Shown piece by piece: positions 44,138-52,911 of a DNA stretch of 64,000 nucleotides. The position numbers and the translations under genes are program-made. Below the pieces are notes generated by a model. It did no database searches, was not told the origin of the DNA, and was given only the letters and a program-made list of their open reading frames with translations. Source of the DNA: Chryseobacterium sp. Tr-659 (GTDB taxonomy: Bacteria > Bacteroidota > Bacteroidia > Flavobacteriales > Weeksellaceae); contig NZ_VWWP01000004.1 in assembly GCF_011752975.1 (NCBI RefSeq), positions 62,001 to 126,000 of the forward strand, given 5' to 3'. The first letter of the stretch is position 1. Every line of letters starts with the position of its first letter.

Positions 44138-44488
44138 ATGTCTAGAAAAGGAAATAACACAGCAGGTATATTAGCGGGACTTCTTGCAGGTGCTGCAGCG
44201 GGTGTAATCTTAGGAATGCTATACGCTCCGGAAGAAGGGAAAGAAACCAGAAAAAAAATCAAAACTAAAGCAAATGATCTAAAAGATCAGGCTAAAAATA
44301 AATACGGAGAAGTTTCTGAAAAAGTAAAAGACCAATACAGCAATATTTCTTCTACTTTCAAAGAAACGGCAAATAGCGTAGCACATACTGTGAAAGACGG
44401 ATATGACAAATACAAAGATCAGATTGTTTCTAAAACCGCAGATGTAGTAAAAGATGTGGAAGCAGAACTGAATGATCTTAAAAAATAA
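44138..44488 (+). CDS. YtxH domain protein
   Basis: 116 residues. After MSRKGNNTAG comes one Gly/Ala-rich membrane segment (ILAGLLAGAAAGVILGMLYAP, residues 11-31) with the EEGKETRKKIK motif, then a long amphipathic Lys/Asp helix (residues 40-116). YtxH proteins are small general-stress membrane proteins of unknown mechanism. It opens a three-gene run with two other small membrane proteins, although a strong terminator 33 nt after its stop suggests it is often transcribed alone. Confidence 0.85.
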   Translation: MSRKGNNTAGILAGLLAGAAAGVILGMLYAPEEGKETRKKIKTKANDLKDQAKNKYGEVSEKVKDQYSNISSTFKETANSVAHTVKDGYDKYKDQIVSKTADVVKDVEAELNDLKK

Positions 44489-44520
44489 TACGTAATTTAT
44501 CTTTTTTAAGTAAATTACAG

Positions 44521-44552
44521 AAAGGAACTTTTGTGCGAAAGTTCCTTTTTTT
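44521..44552 (+). terminator. Terminator after the YtxH gene
   Basis: An 11-bp stem AAAGGAACTTT / AAAGTTCCTTT with a six-base loop, continuing into TTTTTTTTT. Confidence 0.9.
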
Positions 44553-44571
44553 GTAACTTTAAAAAAAAACA

Positions 44572-44880
44572 ATGATAGAAACTATTAAAGAATACGCCTC
44601 CAAGAGAATCGATCTTCTGAAAATAGAAGCTACAGAAAAGTCTTCTCTTTCTGCCGGGCTCATTACCTACTTTGTAGTACTGCTTGTTGCTTTTGCTTTT
44701 TTTATTATCCTTTTCAATTTCGGAATTGCCTTCCTCATCGGGAAAGCGTTGGATAATTATTCTTACGGATTCTTAATTGTTGCTGCATTTTATGCGTTGG
44801 TAATGGCTTTTGTGATTGCCTTCAAAAATAAGATTGTTAATACTGTTGCAGATCAGGTTATTAAATTTTTAAATCATTAA
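44572..44880 (+). CDS. Phage-holin-like (DUF1469-type) small membrane protein
   Basis: 102 residues. An N-terminal amphipathic helix (METIKEYASKRIDLLKIEATEK-like, starting MIETIKEYASKRIDLLK) precedes two membrane helices (about 26-52 and 60-85). This layout matches the DUF1469/holin-superfamily III proteins that accompany YtxH in many Bacteroidota and proteobacteria; they are linked to membrane stress rather than phage lysis. The gene ends 3 nt before the next, so those two are co-translated. Confidence 0.8.
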   Translation: MIETIKEYASKRIDLLKIEATEKSSLSAGLITYFVVLLVAFAFFIILFNFGIAFLIGKALDNYSYGFLIVAAFYALVMAFVIAFKNKIVNTVADQVIKFLNH

Positions 44881-44883
44881 ACT

Positions 44884-45384
44884 ATGGGCAGAAAATATGA
44901 AAGCATAGAAGAATTAAGAAGAAAGAAAAAGCTGCTTCAGGGTGAAATACATGATCTTGAAAATCTTCTTACCTTCAAAAACACAAAAGAAAGCTTGAGT
45001 GCATTTACCAATGGATTAAGCGATCAGTATCTGCAGGAAAAGATTGATGAAGATGGTGATGAAAAAGTAGTTCTTAGAAAAGATGTCATTGCCAAACAGC
45101 TTACCTCAGAAGTAAAAGATCTGCTGATCAGTAAAAATACTGCGGTTGGTATCGCAAGTTCTGCATTCAAAGGGGGAAATATTACAGACGGGCTTGTGAA
45201 GCTGGGAGTAACCGCCATTGTAGGAAACTACGCCAAAAAGAATATGAAGAGCTCTAATTGGAAAAAAAAGCTAATTGGTGCTGCTTTAATCTATCTTGCT
45301 CCTATTGCCTTGAAATATGTGAGAAAAAAGATGGAAGTCTATCAAAAGAATAAAAGTGTTTCCAGTATGGAACAGTTGATATGA
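44884..45384 (+). CDS. Hypothetical membrane-associated protein of the YtxH cluster
   Basis: 166 residues. The N-terminal third is a charged coiled coil (YESIEELRRKKKLLQGEIHDLENLL), the middle carries a Gly-rich segment (AVGIASSAFKGGNITDGLVKLGVTAIVGNY) and a hydrophobic stretch (IGAALIYLAPIALKYV) lies near the C-terminus. I know no named family. Its place 3 nt after the holin-like gene and the shared hydrophobic and charged layout suggest a role with that protein and YtxH at the inner membrane. Confidence 0.7.
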   Translation: MGRKYESIEELRRKKKLLQGEIHDLENLLTFKNTKESLSAFTNGLSDQYLQEKIDEDGDEKVVLRKDVIAKQLTSEVKDLLISKNTAVGIASSAFKGGNITDGLVKLGVTAIVGNYAKKNMKSSNWKKKLIGAALIYLAPIALKYVRKKMEVYQKNKSVSSMEQLI

Positions 45385-45403
45385 CAATTTTTGTAGAGGT
45401 CAA

Positions 45404-45474
45404 ACATCAGATTTCAGACTTTTAATATGTTTGAGAAAATTAATCACTCAATCCATACATCTGAAATCTGATGT
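45404..45474. repeat. Intergenic inverted repeat between convergent genes
   Basis: ACATCAGATTTCAGA (45404-45418) and TCTGAAATCTGATGT (45460-45474) are a perfect 15-bp pair; TCTGAAATCT recurs directly after. It may act as a bidirectional terminator and belongs to the simple-word palindromes noted in this window. Confidence 0.7.
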
Positions 45475-45489
45475 CTGAAATCTAAAAGT

Positions 45490-46215
45490 CTATTTCGAAA
45501 ACAACTGTCCTAAAATAATCCCGGCAGCCATTGATACATTAAGGCTTTCTGTAGACTGGGATTTTCCAAATCTTGGGATACTAATGCATTTCTGCAGAAG
45601 CTTTTCTGTTTCTGGTCTCATTCCGTTTCCTTCATTCCCTAAAATAAGATTGACTTTTTCCGGTTTCTCAAACGTATAGAGATTCTCTCCTTCCATATCT
45701 GTCCCGATATTTACATTTTGTGTCCCGGAAAGATATTCCACAAGATCAGTATAAACCATATTTACCCTGGTAAAAGATCCCATACTTGCCTGAATTACTT
45801 TTGGATTGTAGAAGTCCACAGTATCTTCACTGCAAATGATCTGTTCAATTCCAAACCAATCTGCCAGGCGAATAATTGTTCCTAAATTTCCGGGGTCCTG
45901 TATTCCATCCAAAACCAATTGAGTATTCTTGTCTTCCCATTTTTCTTCCTGCGCCAGATAACATACCGCCACGGAATCTTTCGGAGTTTTAAGAAAACTT
46001 ATTTTTTTTAATTCATTTTCAGAGATATGGGTAACAGGGATATCAGTACGGTCCAATTTTTGCGGATCGGTTGACAATATTTCTTTAACTTTAAAGTTAG
46101 AATTAGAAAGTTCACAAATGATTTTATTACCTTCAACCAAAAACAAATTGTATTTTTGTCTGAACTTCTTTTTATCTAAAGATTGTAAAACTTTTATTGT
46201 ATGAGCTGTAAGCAT
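45490..46215 (-). CDS. TrmH family RNA 2'-O-methyltransferase (SpoU)
   Basis: 241 residues from ATG 46215 (MLTAHTIKVLQSLDKKKFRQ). An upstream Met at 46233 would overlap the probable -7 element, so I use 46215. The SPOUT knot motifs are present: LVLDGIQDPGNLGTIIRLADWFG near 95-117, LILGNEGNGMRPE near 190-202 and SLNVSMAAGIILGQLF at the C-terminus. The N-terminal part (YNLFLVEGNKIICEL) is the substrate-binding L30e-like domain. It methylates ribose in rRNA or tRNA; the site is not predictable. Its 5' end overlaps that of the divergent BamA-like gene by 15 bp. Confidence 0.88.
   Translation of the reverse strand: MLTAHTIKVLQSLDKKKFRQKYNLFLVEGNKIICELSNSNFKVKEILSTDPQKLDRTDIPVTHISENELKKISFLKTPKDSVAVCYLAQEEKWEDKNTQLVLDGIQDPGNLGTIIRLADWFGIEQIICSEDTVDFYNPKVIQASMGSFTRVNMVYTDLVEYLSGTQNVNIGTDMEGENLYTFEKPEKVNLILGNEGNGMRPETEKLLQKCISIPRFGKSQSTESLNVSMAAGIILGQLFSK
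46151..46158 (+). promoter_or_regulatory. -7 element of the BamA/TamA-like gene, inside trmH
   Basis: TATTTTTG fits the -7 consensus; transcription would begin near 46165, 36 nt before ATG 46201, within the first codons of the opposing methyltransferase gene. Confidence 0.5.
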
Positions 46216-48801
46216 TATAAGAATTCTCCTCAAAAATATTATAAAATTATCTCATTTGCAACATTTGTTGGTCTCCTTTATGCTTGTAGTACGACAAAAA
46301 AAGTTCCGGAAGGCGAATACCTGCTTACTAAGAACAGTTTAGAATTCGAGGATAAGAAAGAATTTTTTGATGAGGAACTGAAAGATTACCTCCAACAGAA
46401 GCCCAACAAAAAACAATTTCTGTTCATGCCGCTGAGTCTTGCTCTATACAATATGGCAAATCCTAAATACGATACCATCCTTAATGAATACATGACCTAT
46501 CCTCGTGAAATGAGAAATCAGAAACTGAGAGATTCTTTATTCATTAAATATAATATGCAAAGCAGCATCGGTAAAGGATTATTCTTTGACCGTCTGTTAC
46601 ACAGTTGGGGATCTCCTCCTGTAATTCTGGACCAGACCAAAAGTGAGAAAAGTGCCGAATCCATCAAGAAAAGACTTACTTACAGGGGATTTTGGGATGC
46701 TGATGTAAAATTTAAGCACAGCCTGGACTCTGCATCAAAAAAAGCGGCAGTCAATTATTTCATTAAGCATAATGACCCCACCATTATTAAAGATTATTAC
46801 TTTAATATTCCCGATCCTAAGATCAAAATGTACTATAATTACGATTTGAGCAAAAGTCTTATCCGTTCCGGAAAAATTCTTGACCAGACGGTTCTGGAAA
46901 AGGAGGTTACAAGAATTACAGATCTTATGAGAGGCTTCGGATTCTACAAATTCAACAGTTCTAATGATGAGGTTTATTTTGTTGCAGATTCATTGAAAAG
47001 CAGAAAAAAGGTTCCTCTAACGCTGGAGATTCATAAAGATTCACTTGATAGTCCATATAAAATTGCGACTTTCGGCAATATAGATGTTGCCATTGTTGAT
47101 GAGCCCGGCGATTACCCGAAAAACACTAAAAAAGACAGTTTAAGAAGGATAAGGTTCCATACGATGAATGATAAGTATAAAATTTCATCCATCTGGAGGG
47201 CTATTATTCCGGACAGCAAAAAAGTATATGATCAAAATACGCTGGATGTGACCAAGAGAAACCTCTTATCCATGAATAATTTCAGTATTGTAAAAGCCAG
47301 AGACTCTTTGAGACAAGGAGGCATAACGGCACCCAATGACAGTATTGTTGATGTTTTATATGTCCTAAAACCGCTTCCGAAATATGAACTTAAAGTAGGA
47401 ACCGATGTTAATTATTCTCAGCTCTTAAATCTGGGAATCTCTCCTTCCGTGGATCTTACTACCCGAAACCTTTTTAAAGGGGCAGAAAACCTTTCTACCA
47501 GTCTTTCCGGAACATTCGGATCCATTAGAAGTACAAAGGATATTGATAAAAGAATGGCCGCTTTTGAGATATCGGCTCAGGCATCCCTGAACTTCCCGAA
47601 ATTGCTGTTACCTTTTAATTATTACAAATTTATCCCTAAGCGGTACACCCCTACTTCCTCTATTTTGCTGGGAGCCTCTATACAGAATAATATTGGTCTG
47701 GGAAGAGTTATTTTTAATACCGGACTGAACTATCAGGCAAACGTCAATGATCAGGTATATCATAAATTAACATTATTCAATACCCAGGTCAGTCTTACTA
47801 AAAACAAAGATGCCTATTATGATTATTTTGCCAATGATGACATTGTAAGAAGAGAAGTATTCGGAAGTTATTTTGCCTATAACCCCACAGCAGGAACTGA
47901 ATTCGCTGCCGGGCAGAAGACAATTGATCAGATTTCCGAACAGATCATTAAGGATACAGGATATATTTCCAGCCTTGATCAGGCCGGCGGCAACCAATTA
48001 ATTGCATTTTTAGGAACGCTGGTCAATAAAGACAGGCAGACTCAGGATGTTCTGATTTCTTCAATGATCTATAACTTTGTTTATAGTGAGATCGGAAAAA
48101 AAGATTACCCCAATGCTTTCTATTTTAACGGAAAAGTAGAACTGGCTGGTAACATCTTAAGTCTGTTCAATAAAAAAGATAACAGCGGAGGGCTTGTTAC
48201 CTCTCCACAAAGAACTATTTTCGGCTTACCTTATGCACAGTTTGTAAAATTCGATATTGATACCCGAAAATATTTTAAATTTAATGGTAATCAGACCTTA
48301 GTTTTGCGCCAGTTCATTGGTATAGGGATTCCGTATGGGAATTCCGAAGATATGCCGATCATTAAGTCTTATTTTAATGGAGGTTCTAATGATATCAGAG
48401 CCTGGGTTGCTTTTGGAGGGTTGGGTCCGGCAGACTCTCAGGTAGACGAAAGAGTTCGTACTTACATGACCAGTAATTTAAAACTTACCACCAATATTGA
48501 ATACAGAATACCTTTCAATAATACTTATGAAGGCGCTTTATTTACAGATATTGGTAATACCTGGAGTCTTCGTAATCAGCATGACGGATATGGAGATGAA
48601 TTTAAGTTCAACAAGTTTCTGAAACAGGTCGGTGTAGGAAGTGGATTCGGATTAAGAGTAAATATTGCATATATTACAGCCAGAGTTGACCTTGCCTATA
48701 AGATCTATGATCCCAACAAGCCTGATGGAGACAGATGGAGATTCAAGTATATTCAGCCTTTTAAGCCTACAGTTAATATCGCTTTCGGATATCCTTTCTA
48801 A
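46201..48801 (+). CDS. BamA/TamA-family outer-membrane protein (lipoprotein with D15 barrel)
   Basis: 866 residues. The N-terminus has a hydrophobic segment ending VGLLYACSTTKKVPEG, a lipobox with Cys29, then POTRA-like alpha/beta repeats (for example SAESIKKRLTYRGFWDADVKF) to about residue 380. The rest is a surface-antigen D15 beta-barrel ending KPTVNIAFGYPF with C-terminal Phe. The conserved barrel block is YFNGGSNDIRAWVAFGGLGP (variant of the RGF lid motif), then TTNIEYRIPF and GALFTDIGNTW. BamA/TamA proteins insert or export other outer-membrane proteins. This lipidated TamA-like form is common in Bacteroidota; its clients are unknown. Confidence 0.88.
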   Translation: MSCKHYKNSPQKYYKIISFATFVGLLYACSTTKKVPEGEYLLTKNSLEFEDKKEFFDEELKDYLQQKPNKKQFLFMPLSLALYNMANPKYDTILNEYMTYPREMRNQKLRDSLFIKYNMQSSIGKGLFFDRLLHSWGSPPVILDQTKSEKSAESIKKRLTYRGFWDADVKFKHSLDSASKKAAVNYFIKHNDPTIIKDYYFNIPDPKIKMYYNYDLSKSLIRSGKILDQTVLEKEVTRITDLMRGFGFYKFNSSNDEVYFVADSLKSRKKVPLTLEIHKDSLDSPYKIATFGNIDVAIVDEPGDYPKNTKKDSLRRIRFHTMNDKYKISSIWRAIIPDSKKVYDQNTLDVTKRNLLSMNNFSIVKARDSLRQGGITAPNDSIVDVLYVLKPLPKYELKVGTDVNYSQLLNLGISPSVDLTTRNLFKGAENLSTSLSGTFGSIRSTKDIDKRMAAFEISAQASLNFPKLLLPFNYYKFIPKRYTPTSSILLGASIQNNIGLGRVIFNTGLNYQANVNDQVYHKLTLFNTQVSLTKNKDAYYDYFANDDIVRREVFGSYFAYNPTAGTEFAAGQKTIDQISEQIIKDTGYISSLDQAGGNQLIAFLGTLVNKDRQTQDVLISSMIYNFVYSEIGKKDYPNAFYFNGKVELAGNILSLFNKKDNSGGLVTSPQRTIFGLPYAQFVKFDIDTRKYFKFNGNQTLVLRQFIGIGIPYGNSEDMPIIKSYFNGGSNDIRAWVAFGGLGPADSQVDERVRTYMTSNLKLTTNIEYRIPFNNTYEGALFTDIGNTWSLRNQHDGYGDEFKFNKFLKQVGVGSGFGLRVNIAYITARVDLAYKIYDPNKPDGDRWRFKYIQPFKPTVNIAFGYPF
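46231..46238 (-). promoter_or_regulatory. -7 element of the methyltransferase gene, inside the BamA-like gene
   Basis: TATTTTTG on the minus strand predicts a start near 46225, ten nt before ATG 46215. This decides against the alternative Met at 46233. Confidence 0.5.
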
Positions 48802-49415
48802 TCCGGAGAGATCCCTAAAATAAAATACACTACGGCAATTACACGGGCGAGGATTTCCCTCGCCTGATTTCTGTAAAAGCTTTCGGGTTTGGTTACATCC
48901 TGTGCATCGAAACCTAAAGCATTCATATCATTATTTCTTGCAAAAAACAGGGCGCGCAGGTTGTGATATCCTTGTGATACGATAATCACATTCTTCTTTT
49001 TATAAACGTCTTTACAACGCAGTATGCTTTTATAGGTATTGAATCCTTTCGGATCTTCTACAATAATATCTTCAGGAACCCCTTCCTGATAAATCAGATA
49101 ATTCTTCATAGCGGCAGGTTCATTATAACCTTTACTTTTTTCCCCGCTTACAATAATTTTTTTGATCTTTCCATGATGATAAAGAAGAGCTGCGGCATCC
49201 ATTCTTTTGGTAAAGTAGGGATTAGACTGTCCGGATCTCATTTTCGGAGAAGTTCCTAATACCAATGCAACTTCCCTCGGAGGAATTTTGGATATTTTGG
49301 TATACGTACGGCCATTGGTAAGCCCGAAAACCCAGACATTACAGAAACATATCATCAGAATTCCCAATTCTAATGATATAAAGCCTAAGTTAAATATGTT
49401 CCTAATAATTCTCAA
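48798..49415 (-). CDS. ElyC/SanA/YdcF family protein (DUF218)
   Basis: 205 residues with one N-terminal membrane anchor (ISLELGILMICFCNVWVFGL). The DUF218 domain follows: VALVLGTSPKMRSGQSNPYFTKRMDAAALLYHHGKIKKIIVSG near 50-92 and VIIVSQGYHNLRALFFAR near 145-160. SanA of E. coli lies in the inner membrane and affects envelope permeability to vancomycin; the biochemical activity is not settled. The stop codon overlaps the end of the convergent BamA-like gene by 4 bp, and the start overlaps the reductase stop by 4 bp, so the two minus-strand genes are coupled. Confidence 0.85.
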   Translation of the reverse strand: MRIIRNIFNLGFISLELGILMICFCNVWVFGLTNGRTYTKISKIPPREVALVLGTSPKMRSGQSNPYFTKRMDAAALLYHHGKIKKIIVSGEKSKGYNEPAAMKNYLIYQEGVPEDIIVEDPKGFNTYKSILRCKDVYKKKNVIIVSQGYHNLRALFFARNNDMNALGFDAQDVTKPESFYRNQAREILARVIAVVYFILGISPD

Positions 49416-50536
49416 CTAAGATCAAAGTTAAGCTTTATTTTTTGACTTTTCACAATCGACATGCATGCTAAAATATGACCTTGCGCTTCCTCTTTTTCAG
49501 TAAGATATTCATTTTCAAGCAATTCTACCTCACCTTTTTCTAAAGAGCATTCACAACTGCCACAAATTCCGGATTTACAGGAATATGGCACCGGAAATTT
49601 CTGAATCAAAAGCTGTTGCAGAATTTTATCTCTGTTATCAGGAAGTATAGTGGTATAATTTTTTCCCAGCATAGTAAATTCAACTTCTATATTTTCAATC
49701 AAAGGGAATTCTTTTTCTACCGGATAAATATCATCGTTAAATTCTTCAAAAAGCTCAAAGTGAATATTCTTTTTGGGAATTCCGTGATGATAGCAGGCAT
49801 TCGCTAATGTCTTGATCATCTCTCCTTTTCCACAGATCAGCACTTCATCTACAGCATCCCAAATCGTAGATTCCTCGTCCGTATCATCCAAATGAAGAAT
49901 CTGATTGATGATTAAATTCAATTTCTTTTCATCCAGTCTGCCATAGAAAAACTGATCTCCTGTTTTTTCCTGAGAAAAAAAGTAAAATATCTGAAGCCTG
50001 TCACCACACGTTCTTGCAAGATTATCTAACTGATCACGATAAACCAGGTCTTCAGAGCTTTTATTTCCGAAAAACAAAAATAGCCTGGTTCTGGGCTCTG
50101 TATGAAGAATATTTTTAAAATGACTCAGAATAGGAGTAATTCCAATCCCTGCGGCAAAAGCAACAATCGTTCTGAATTCACTTGGCTTGGAAACTAATGT
50201 AAATCTCCCACCTGGTTCACTTACCAGCAGTTCATCGCCTGTATTATAATTCTGAAATAGTTGGGAAGTAGCTCCATCAGGAGAATTCACCTTAATACCA
50301 AGGCTTATTTTCCCTTCATACGGAGCCGAAGTCATTGAATAATCATTAATAACTTCTTTACCTTGTGACTGGAATTTTACACTGACATACTGCCCGGCCT
50401 CAAACTTAAAATTATCTTTTAAATTCCCGGGAATTTCAAACTCCAGGGAGAAAGTATTTTTGGTCAGCTCTTCCTTTTTCGCTATTTTTAACGGATGAAA
50501 CTGTATCAGTTTCCCTTTATAGATTTGTTGTTCCAT
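49412..50536 (-). CDS. PaaE-like flavin/2Fe-2S ferredoxin reductase
   Basis: 374 residues. An FAD-binding barrel (KFEAGQYVSVKF, VINDYSMTSAP as the R/DxYS-type FAD motif) is followed by an NAD(P)-binding domain (TIVAFAAGIGITPILSHF, LFLFFGNKSSEDLVY) and a C-terminal plant-type ferredoxin with the cluster cysteines in YSCKSGICGSCECSLEKGEVE and the last Cys in GHILACMS. This is the architecture of phenylacetyl-CoA epoxidase reductase PaaE and related oxygenase reductases. No paa genes or oxygenase are nearby, so its electron acceptor is unknown; a fatty acid desaturase or hydroxylase partner is possible. A -7 TATTTTTG lies at 50547-50554 on the minus strand. Confidence 0.87.
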   Translation of the reverse strand: MEQQIYKGKLIQFHPLKIAKKEELTKNTFSLEFEIPGNLKDNFKFEAGQYVSVKFQSQGKEVINDYSMTSAPYEGKISLGIKVNSPDGATSQLFQNYNTGDELLVSEPGGRFTLVSKPSEFRTIVAFAAGIGITPILSHFKNILHTEPRTRLFLFFGNKSSEDLVYRDQLDNLARTCGDRLQIFYFFSQEKTGDQFFYGRLDEKKLNLIINQILHLDDTDEESTIWDAVDEVLICGKGEMIKTLANACYHHGIPKKNIHFELFEEFNDDIYPVEKEFPLIENIEVEFTMLGKNYTTILPDNRDKILQQLLIQKFPVPYSCKSGICGSCECSLEKGEVELLENEYLTEKEEAQGHILACMSIVKSQKIKLNFDLS

Positions 50537-50569
50537 AACTTCAATTCAAAAATAGATAAAAAATAATTT

Positions 50570-51130
50570 ATGAAAAAGATAATTTTATCCACCTTGCTTC
50601 TTACTGCACTTTACAGCTGCAAAAAAGAAAGTCAGAAAACAGAAACCGCATCTGCTTCAGATTCACTTTCTGTAACCAAAGCCACAGGTAATGAAGCAAA
50701 TACATCTGCTCCCAAAGAACTTTCTCCTGAAGGTGTAGGCCAGCATTTAGCCAAAAATAATGATACCCTTTATGTAACAAATTTTTTTGCAACGTGGTGC
50801 GGGCCTTGTATGAGAGAAATTCCAAGTTTTAAAAATAAGATGGAAGAATTGAAGGGGAAACCTGTAAAATTCACTTTTATCAATCTTGATGATAAGGCAG
50901 AATGGAACACTGCTGTTAAAGACTTTGCTACGGAAAACAATCTGGGTAAGAATATTATTTTACTGGACGGTCAGAAATTAGATCCTAATTTCTTTCATAA
51001 TAATTTTAAGCAATGGGACGGCGGCTCCATTCCTTTCACTTTTATGAGAAAGGGAGATAAAACTGACGAGTATCTGGGAATGATGACGGAAGAAGTATTG
51101 AATTCAAAAATTGATTCTTTCTTAAAATAA
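50570..51130 (+). CDS. TlpA-like thioredoxin-fold lipoprotein
   Basis: 186 residues. The signal peptide ends LTALYSCKKES, with Cys17 as the lipidation site, followed by a Ser/Thr/Glu-rich linker. The thioredoxin-fold domain has NFFATWCGPCMREIPSFKNKM, with the active-site Cys pair WCGPC near residue 77-81, and the cis-Pro-type SIPFTFM near 159. It should act as a membrane-anchored periplasmic thiol-disulfide reductase, as TlpA/ResA do for cytochrome c or copper centre assembly. It precedes the iron-type permease by 24 nt, which may be co-transcription without functional relation. Confidence 0.88.
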   Translation: MKKIILSTLLLTALYSCKKESQKTETASASDSLSVTKATGNEANTSAPKELSPEGVGQHLAKNNDTLYVTNFFATWCGPCMREIPSFKNKMEELKGKPVKFTFINLDDKAEWNTAVKDFATENNLGKNIILLDGQKLDPNFFHNNFKQWDGGSIPFTFMRKGDKTDEYLGMMTEEVLNSKIDSFLK

Positions 51131-51154
51131 AATAGACTGGCCTCTTTCTGAATC

Positions 51155-52126
51155 ATGTCAAAAAGATTTAAAATCCTGTGTTTATTATTGGTGATTGCAA
51201 TTATTATAAGTGCAGTTATTAATCTGAACACAGGATTTCTGAGTTTAAACTTTCAGGATTTTTTCCAAAATACGACACATAGCCAGATTGCTGAAATTCG
51301 TATCAATCGTATTCTCGTGATGATGCTTGCCGGAATTTCAATTCCCACATCCGGTTTTCTGATGCAGGAATACTTTCAGAATCCTCTTGCAGGACCTGAT
51401 ATATTAGGAATAACTTCGGTAGCCAGTTTATCCGTAGCATTTTATATTTTCTTTTCACATAATATTATGCTTCCTGAATTTCTGCAGAATAGTTTCCTGA
51501 GTTTGGCTGCAATTGGGGGAAGTTTGGTACTGATGTTAGTATTACTATCAATGTCCAACAAATTCCAGGATAAATCTTACCTTATCATTTTTGGTTTTCT
51601 TGTCTCTGCATTTGCCGGTGCTATTGTATCCCTGCTTCAGTTTTATGCTGAAAATCAAAGCCTGAAAAATTATATTTTATGGTCTTTTGGAGCTAATAAT
51701 ATGGTAACCCGAAATCAAATTTATGTGTTATCAATTATGGTATTTATTGGTTTATTTTTCTGTTTCAGAGCTATAAAACCACTTATCGGAAATTCTTTGG
51801 GAAGTTCTTATGCACAGAGTTTGGGAGTTAATTTGAAAATGCTGAAAATATTGATAATAGCGGCATCTTCTCTCCTATCTGCTTCTATCACCGCGTTTCT
51901 AGGCCCTATCTTATTTATCGGAATCATTGTACCTCACTTCTGCAGACTGGTCTATAATCCGTCCAAACTCTGGCAGCAATGGATTCTTAATATGTTTCTG
52001 GGAATGCTGATTATGTTGTTTTTCTCAGTAATTGCAGAAAAAACACAAATCCCGTTGAATGTGATAAGCTCGGTATTTGGAATTCCAGTGATTCTGATGA
52101 TGCTTTTGAAACAGAATAAAGTTTAG
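51155..52126 (+). CDS. FecCD-family ABC transporter permease
   Basis: 323 residues with nine to ten membrane helices. FecCD motifs: RINRILVMMLAGISIPTSGFLMQEYFQNPLAGPDILGI near 45-85, LIIFGFLVSAFAGAIVSLL, LGVNLKMLKILIIAASSLLSASITAFLGPILFIGIIVPH near 222-265 and the final helices ending VILMMLLKQNKV. Such permeases carry siderophore-iron, haem or vitamin B12 across the inner membrane. The matching ATPase lies 785 bp downstream, separated by a repeat-rich spacer and a GxxExxY gene. No periplasmic binding protein is in the window. Confidence 0.92.
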   Translation: MSKRFKILCLLLVIAIIISAVINLNTGFLSLNFQDFFQNTTHSQIAEIRINRILVMMLAGISIPTSGFLMQEYFQNPLAGPDILGITSVASLSVAFYIFFSHNIMLPEFLQNSFLSLAAIGGSLVLMLVLLSMSNKFQDKSYLIIFGFLVSAFAGAIVSLLQFYAENQSLKNYILWSFGANNMVTRNQIYVLSIMVFIGLFFCFRAIKPLIGNSLGSSYAQSLGVNLKMLKILIIAASSLLSASITAFLGPILFIGIIVPHFCRLVYNPSKLWQQWILNMFLGMLIMLFFSVIAEKTQIPLNVISSVFGIPVILMMLLKQNKV

Positions 52127-52141
52127 ATTTTTTTGTTGGAA

Positions 52142-52332
52142 ACGCAAAGGCACAAGAAACTTTTAAAATCTACATATTTTTAAGACGCAAAGATTTTATC
52201 TCCGATAAAATTGGATAACGCATATTTTAAATATTCCAAACAAAAATTACCATAATCCCTCGTCGAAAATTTTCGATTTTCTCGCGCCTTAAAATATATC
52301 TAATGTATTAAAAATACCTTTGCGGCCTTTGC
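52142..52332. repeat. Repeat-rich non-coding spacer inside the iron transporter locus
   Basis: GCAAAGGC (52144-52151) and GCCTTTGC (52325-52332) bound the stretch as an inverted pair. Inside are ATTTTATC-TCC-GATAAAAT (52193-52211) and the 14-bp palindrome TCGAAAATTTTCGA (52263-52276). AAAGGCACAA is shared with the element at 24058-24494. No ORF. Probably part of a dispersed intergenic repeat family. Confidence 0.55.
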
Positions 52333-52446
52333 ATATTATTTCAATAAATTCAAAACTTAAATTATTGAAATACTAAATGTTACAAATACCATAGACATGT
52401 GCTTATTCTAATATTTCATATATTTAAGCCTAACAAAACATCACAA

Positions 52447-52824
52447 ATGACAGAAAATGAATTATCAAAAATAATTTTTGAAACAGGCTTAAAAATTCAT
52501 AGAAAACTTGGAGCAGGCTTATTTGAACATGTATATGAAGAATGTCTGTTCTATGAATTAACAAAATCAGGGTTTTTAGTAGAAAAACAAAAGCTTATTC
52601 CCATCGTTTATGAAGATTTGAAAATAGATAATGCTTTCAGACTTGATATGATAGTTGAAAACAAAGTAATTCTGGAAATAAAAACAGTTGAATATCTATC
52701 ACCTAATCATAAAGCACAGCTATTAACTTATTTAAAAATGACAAATTGTAAATTGGGACTATTGCTTAATTTTCAATCTAATGTTTTCAAAAACGGCGTA
52801 ACAAGAATTGTAAATAATTTATAA
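52447..52824 (+). CDS. GxxExxY protein
   Basis: 125 residues from ATG 52447 (MTENELSKIIFETGLKIHRK); a longer frame from 52399 adds 16 residues of non-conserved sequence. The name-giving motif is GAGLFEHVYEECLFYEL near residue 24-40, and a PD-(D/E)xK-like core follows: RLDMIVENKVILEIKTVEYLSP near 62-83, with Asp and Glu-x-Lys as possible metal-binding catalytic residues. The family is found in diverse bacteria, often as a lone inserted gene, and its activity is unproved. Here it splits an ABC transporter permease from its ATPase, so it is probably a late arrival. Confidence 0.85.
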   Translation: MTENELSKIIFETGLKIHRKLGAGLFEHVYEECLFYELTKSGFLVEKQKLIPIVYEDLKIDNAFRLDMIVENKVILEIKTVEYLSPNHKAQLLTYLKMTNCKLGLLLNFQSNVFKNGVTRIVNNL

Positions 52825-52911
52825 ATAAAAATTTTGACAAAGCCAGATCCCTTGTCCCTTAAAACCTTATTTTTGTAAAAAGGTTCTACACTTCGCGTAA
52901 TCAATTCAAAT

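Noticed and set aside
44572..44880. Phage remnant because of the holin-like protein
   Set aside because: The holin-superfamily resemblance is common for stress-related membrane proteins next to YtxH; there are no other phage genes nearby.
49412..50536. Phenylacetate degradation locus
   Set aside because: Only the reductase resembles PaaE; no paaABCD or related genes are present.
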